From: Ophiocordyceps camponoti-saundersi (nom. inval.)
Taxonomy: Eukaryota; Ascomycota; Sordariomycetes; Hypocreales; Ophiocordycipitaceae
Direction of reading: 5' to 3'
Assembly (NCBI GenBank): GCA_003339415.1
Contig: PDHQ01000670.1
Location: 1 to 11,942, forward strand
Length of the DNA: 11,942 nucleotides
The translations under genes were made by a program, and so were the position numbers. Below, one piece after another: positions 9,891 through 11,942 of this stretch (position 1 is its first letter; each line of letters starts with the position of its first letter). The notes beneath the pieces were generated by a model that saw only the letters and a program-made list of their open reading frames with translations, was not told where the DNA came from and did not search any database.

Positions 9891-9907
9891 ACGCGTCGCA
9901 CCGTTTA
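9891..9907 (+). repeat. CpG-rich direct repeat, copy 2 (after accessory ORF)
   Basis: ACGCGTCGC, then AC, then CGTTTA. This matches 7932-7946 except for the two extra bases. Its last bases form the start of the 34-bp tandem repeat. The two copies bracket the accessory ORF and its leader. Confidence 0.65.
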
Positions 9908-10005
9908 ACTATTAATACGTAACGGTTTTTATATCTATTTTACTATTAATAAGTAATAAACCTCTAAGTTATTTAACTATTAATAAGTAATAACTATTAT
10001 ATCTA
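9904..10005 (+). repeat. 34-bp tandem repeat, three copies
   Basis: Units begin at 9904, 9938 and 9972, exactly 34 bp apart. The first 19 bases of each unit (TTTAACTATTAATAAGTAA type) differ by only one or two bases. The 15-base tails diverge, though units 1 and 3 both end ATATCTA. It lies directly after the accessory ORF. Its role is unknown; subterminal repeats occur in some LTR elements. Confidence 0.75.
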
Positions 10006-10059
10006 CTAAGCTTAAGTAAGAACCCCGTAAATTAATATATTTTTAGTATCGTTTTTTAA

Positions 10060-10413
10060 TATTTTTATAATATAGTATTAATTATATACTATTTATCTTA
10101 TACTCTATACGCTATAAATAGAGAAAGAATATTAGCTATAATAAGAAGGCTATACGAAGCCTATTCGCTATAAACTGCTTATAATATACGCTTAAGGATA
10201 AGTATAACTATCCGTAATATAGTTAACCTTACTATTATTTATAATATCTTAGACGCCTCCGTTTTTATAAAGTATACTATACCTAAAGCTATAAACTATA
10301 TCTCTTACGCTAGTTACGGTAAGATTATCCGTATTCGCTCTTATATTATTACCGTAACCTACGCTATTTTATATAATAAAGATAGTAAGATATTTTCCTT
10401 TATTCTATTCCTT
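10060..10413 (+). pseudogene. Possible small ORF before the 3' LTR
   Basis: This frame (codons at 10060 and 10141) runs 118 codons with a single TAA (10171), between TAA at 10057 and TAG at 10414. That is unusually open for sequence this rich in TAA and TAG. It begins with a basic, helical-looking segment (Arg-Glu-Arg-Ile-Leu-Ala, about 10117-10135). The opposite strand in the same register is also fairly open but has more stops. No family is recognised. It may be a coding remnant or a chance effect of composition. Confidence 0.35.
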
Positions 10414-10570
10414 TAGTTCGCTATTATATTACGTCTCTATTATTCCTATTTTTCTTTTTTAATATTACGATACCTTTTACTATAATATATACTCTTCTAT
10501 ATATATCTAATATATATTATAATTCTCCTTTATTATTCTTATCTTATTTTTTTATTTCTTTCCTACCTTA
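10390..10570 (+). other. Pyrimidine-rich, gene-free stretch
   Basis: This C/T-rich segment resembles the one at 7945-8150. A plus-strand frame through it would encode only Phe, Leu, Ile, Ser and Tyr, which composition alone explains. The rest up to 10728 holds no feature that I can support beyond scattered purine runs. Confidence 0.4.
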
Positions 10571-10728
10571 TATAGATTAATTTAGTTCTCTATACGTAGA
10601 TCCTCGATAATATTTCTTAATCTATAAATAAATATAGTTATTAGAGTTAATATAAAAAAGCTTTTAAGTATAATAATAGTTTCTAAAATAAAATAGGGAG
10701 ATAATAAGGCTATTAGAATTTTTTTCTA

Positions 10729-10739
10729 GCCCGGGGAGT
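10729..10739 (+). other. Probable polypurine tract
   Basis: The core GGGGAG (10733-10738) ends one base before the 3' LTR, where plus-strand DNA synthesis is primed in LTR retrotransposons. It is short, and it escaped RIP because it has no CpA or TpG. A second purine-rich run lies at 10684-10710. Confidence 0.6.
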
Positions 10740-11343
10740 TAATATAGGATATATAATAATACCCCTATAAATCGCCTAACCTCTTATAATATTTCCCTAA
10801 GATTTCCTAGGATTTCCCGCCTTAGGATTTTACTCGGATTTCCTCTAAAAACTTTATTACCTTTACGCTTAGGAAATTACTAAGATTTCCTCTTAGGATT
10901 TCTCTATAATAACTCTTAGGATTTTACTAAGATTTTTAGTAAAATTTAGTATTAAAATATATTTTTAGAAATCTCCGGATTTTACTAGGAAATCCCCGTA
11001 CATTAGGAAATTACTATATACTAGGAAATCTCTATTTTACTAATATACTCGGAAATTACTATAAAATCCCCTTAGGTAAATACCTCTAAGATTATACTAG
11101 GAAATCTTCCTTAAGCTCCTAGCTATATAATTAGCTTAGTATTCTTTTAGGTAGTAATTTAGATTTTTTTATAGTTATTATTTTAATTTTTAAAAAACTC
11201 TTACTTATACTTATACTTTTTATAGTAGCTATTCTATAATCTTATAATTAGTAGCTAGCCTATCTCCCTTTCCTATATACTATATCTAGTAGCTAGCTTA
11301 GTATATACGACTATTAGTAAATTATACGTATAAGCGTATATTA
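10740..11343 (+). repeat. 3' LTR
   Basis: This is the gap-free partner of 1150-1753. Some sites keep C or G where the 5' copy is T or A, and others the reverse, so both LTRs were mutated independently after insertion. The GGATTTCC-type cluster and the TATACGTATAAGCGTATA end are conserved. Confidence 0.95.
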
Positions 11344-11348
11344 AATAA
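11344..11348. repeat. Target-site duplication, right copy (AATAA)
   Basis: Identical to 1145-1149 and directly next to the last LTR base. Together they define the empty site, which lies in the exon just upstream of the splice donor at 1143. Confidence 0.85.
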
Positions 11349-11849
11349 GGTAATAATTTAATATAAAATCTAAAGAAATATATATTAAAATAATTCTAAT
11401 ATACGCCGCTTAAGCGTTTAAGGTTTAAATATTAAATATTAAGTTAAAAACTCTAAAGTCTTTAATATGCTTATTTAATTTACTATTAAGTAAATTAAGC
11501 CTTTCTTCGAATTCGTTACTTAAAGGCTTTTTAAGCTTTACTAGGTAAATTTTAAAATAGGCCCTAGTAAAGAAATTAATAATATAACTTAAAAAAATAT
11601 TTAAAAATGTTAAAAAGGGTTAAAAGGGTTAAAAAAAGTAAATAAAATAAAGGAAAATAAATAACTTATAAGTTATAAAAGCTTAAAAGCTTTAAAATAA
11701 AGGCTAAGCTAATAGCGTGAAAAGAGATATTATTACTAAGTAAAAAGAATAAAATCCTTTTAAAAGCCTTAGTTAAATTAAACTATAAACGCTATTTTTT
11801 AGCTTAAAATTCTTTAAAGAAGTTTAATTTCTCTCTTTAGGGCTTTAGA

Positions 11850-11850
<1 letters not shown>
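11349..11850 (-). pseudogene. RIP-degraded multi-exon gene, 5' side (product unknown)
   Basis: This is the upstream part of the minus-strand gene split by the retrotransposon. From 11850 down to about 11662 one frame reads about 63 codons broken only by TAA/TAG, with Lys/Gln-rich helical content. A T-rich, intron-like stretch follows, with a possible acceptor CTAG near 11565. From about 11595 to 11420 another open frame carries a charged helical segment (Glu-Phe-Glu-Glu-Arg, near 11510). The last bases before the insertion fit the phase of the exon at 1084-983 only in a second frame (from about 11415), so one junction or indel remains unresolved. No family is recognised and the 5' end is not visible. 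Confidence 0.5.
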
Positions 11851-11941
<91 letters not shown>

Positions 11942-11942
11942 A
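11851..11942. repeat. (TAAA)23 microsatellite, cut by window edge
   Basis: A perfect tetranucleotide run of 23 units up to the window end, so the full length is unknown. It adjoins the readable frame of the minus-strand gene at about 11850. RIP of a CAAA or TGAA repeat could give it, but a primary TAAA repeat is equally possible. Confidence 0.97.

Larger units (their letters stand above)
1150..11343 (+). mobile_element. Complete Ty3/gypsy LTR retrotransposon, RIP-inactivated
   Basis: The element is 10,194 bp, bounded by two 604-bp LTRs and a 5-bp duplication. The internal part (1754-10739, 8,986 bp) holds a gag-pol reading frame in the order protease, reverse transcriptase, RNase H, integrase, chromodomain. 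Integrase lying after RNase H marks Ty3/gypsy and not Copia, and the C-terminal chromodomain points to a chromovirus-type lineage. The internal region is long for a gypsy element because about 2.8 kb follows pol. The frame has dozens of TAA/TAG stops and altered catalytic residues, so it cannot move by itself. No insertion of another element inside it was seen. LTR ends now read TA...TA, which RIP would produce from the standard TG...CA. Confidence 0.95.

Noticed and set aside
10081..10400. Antisense gene opposite the small ORF
   Set aside because: The minus strand in the same register is partly open but has several more stops than the plus strand, and shows no splice or domain evidence.
10390..10570. 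Multi-pass membrane or envelope-like protein
   Set aside because: The hydrophobic translation is a direct result of the C/T-rich composition, and it has no defined start or topology.
11614..11638. Telomere-like GGGTTA repeats
   Set aside because: Only two GGGTTAAAA units occur, in a low-complexity stretch that does not match the TTAGGG period.

Overview
This window looks like an AT-rich heterochromatic block from a filamentous ascomycete (Pezizomycotina) that has been saturated by repeat-induced point mutation (RIP). GC content is roughly a quarter by eye. By eye I count only about 18 CpA and about 14 TpG dinucleotides in 11.9 kb, while TpA is everywhere and CpG, CpC and CpT persist. In-frame stops are almost all TAA or TAG, as expected from RIP of CAA, CAG and TGG codons. 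The species cannot be named from the sequence.

From left to right the window holds: an (AAT)42 microsatellite (1-126); the 3' part of a RIP-ruined, intron-containing minus-strand gene (127-1144); a complete 10.2-kb Ty3/gypsy LTR retrotransposon (1150-11343) with 604-bp LTRs and a perfect 5-bp target duplication AATAA; the 5' side of the same minus-strand gene (11349 to about 11850); and a (TAAA)23 microsatellite (11851-11942). The element inserted one base outside a splice donor of the minus-strand gene.

The retrotransposon carries one fused gag-pol frame of about 2,000 codons, in the order Gag, protease, reverse transcriptase, RNase H, integrase, chromodomain. After it come an unrecognised ORF of about 580 codons in another frame, a 34-bp tandem repeat, a weaker possible small ORF, a purine tract and the 3' LTR. 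Most catalytic residues I could locate have been changed by G-to-A transitions (Asp to Asn, Glu to Lys, Cys to Tyr), so the element is dead. The two LTRs differ at about 49 of 604 positions. All are transitions, with no indel or transversion, so their divergence records RIP and not age.

The least explained parts are the accessory ORF after pol, bracketed by a short CpG-rich direct repeat and led by a pyrimidine-rich tract, and the minus-strand gene, whose four downstream exons splice in a consistent phase but whose product I do not recognise.
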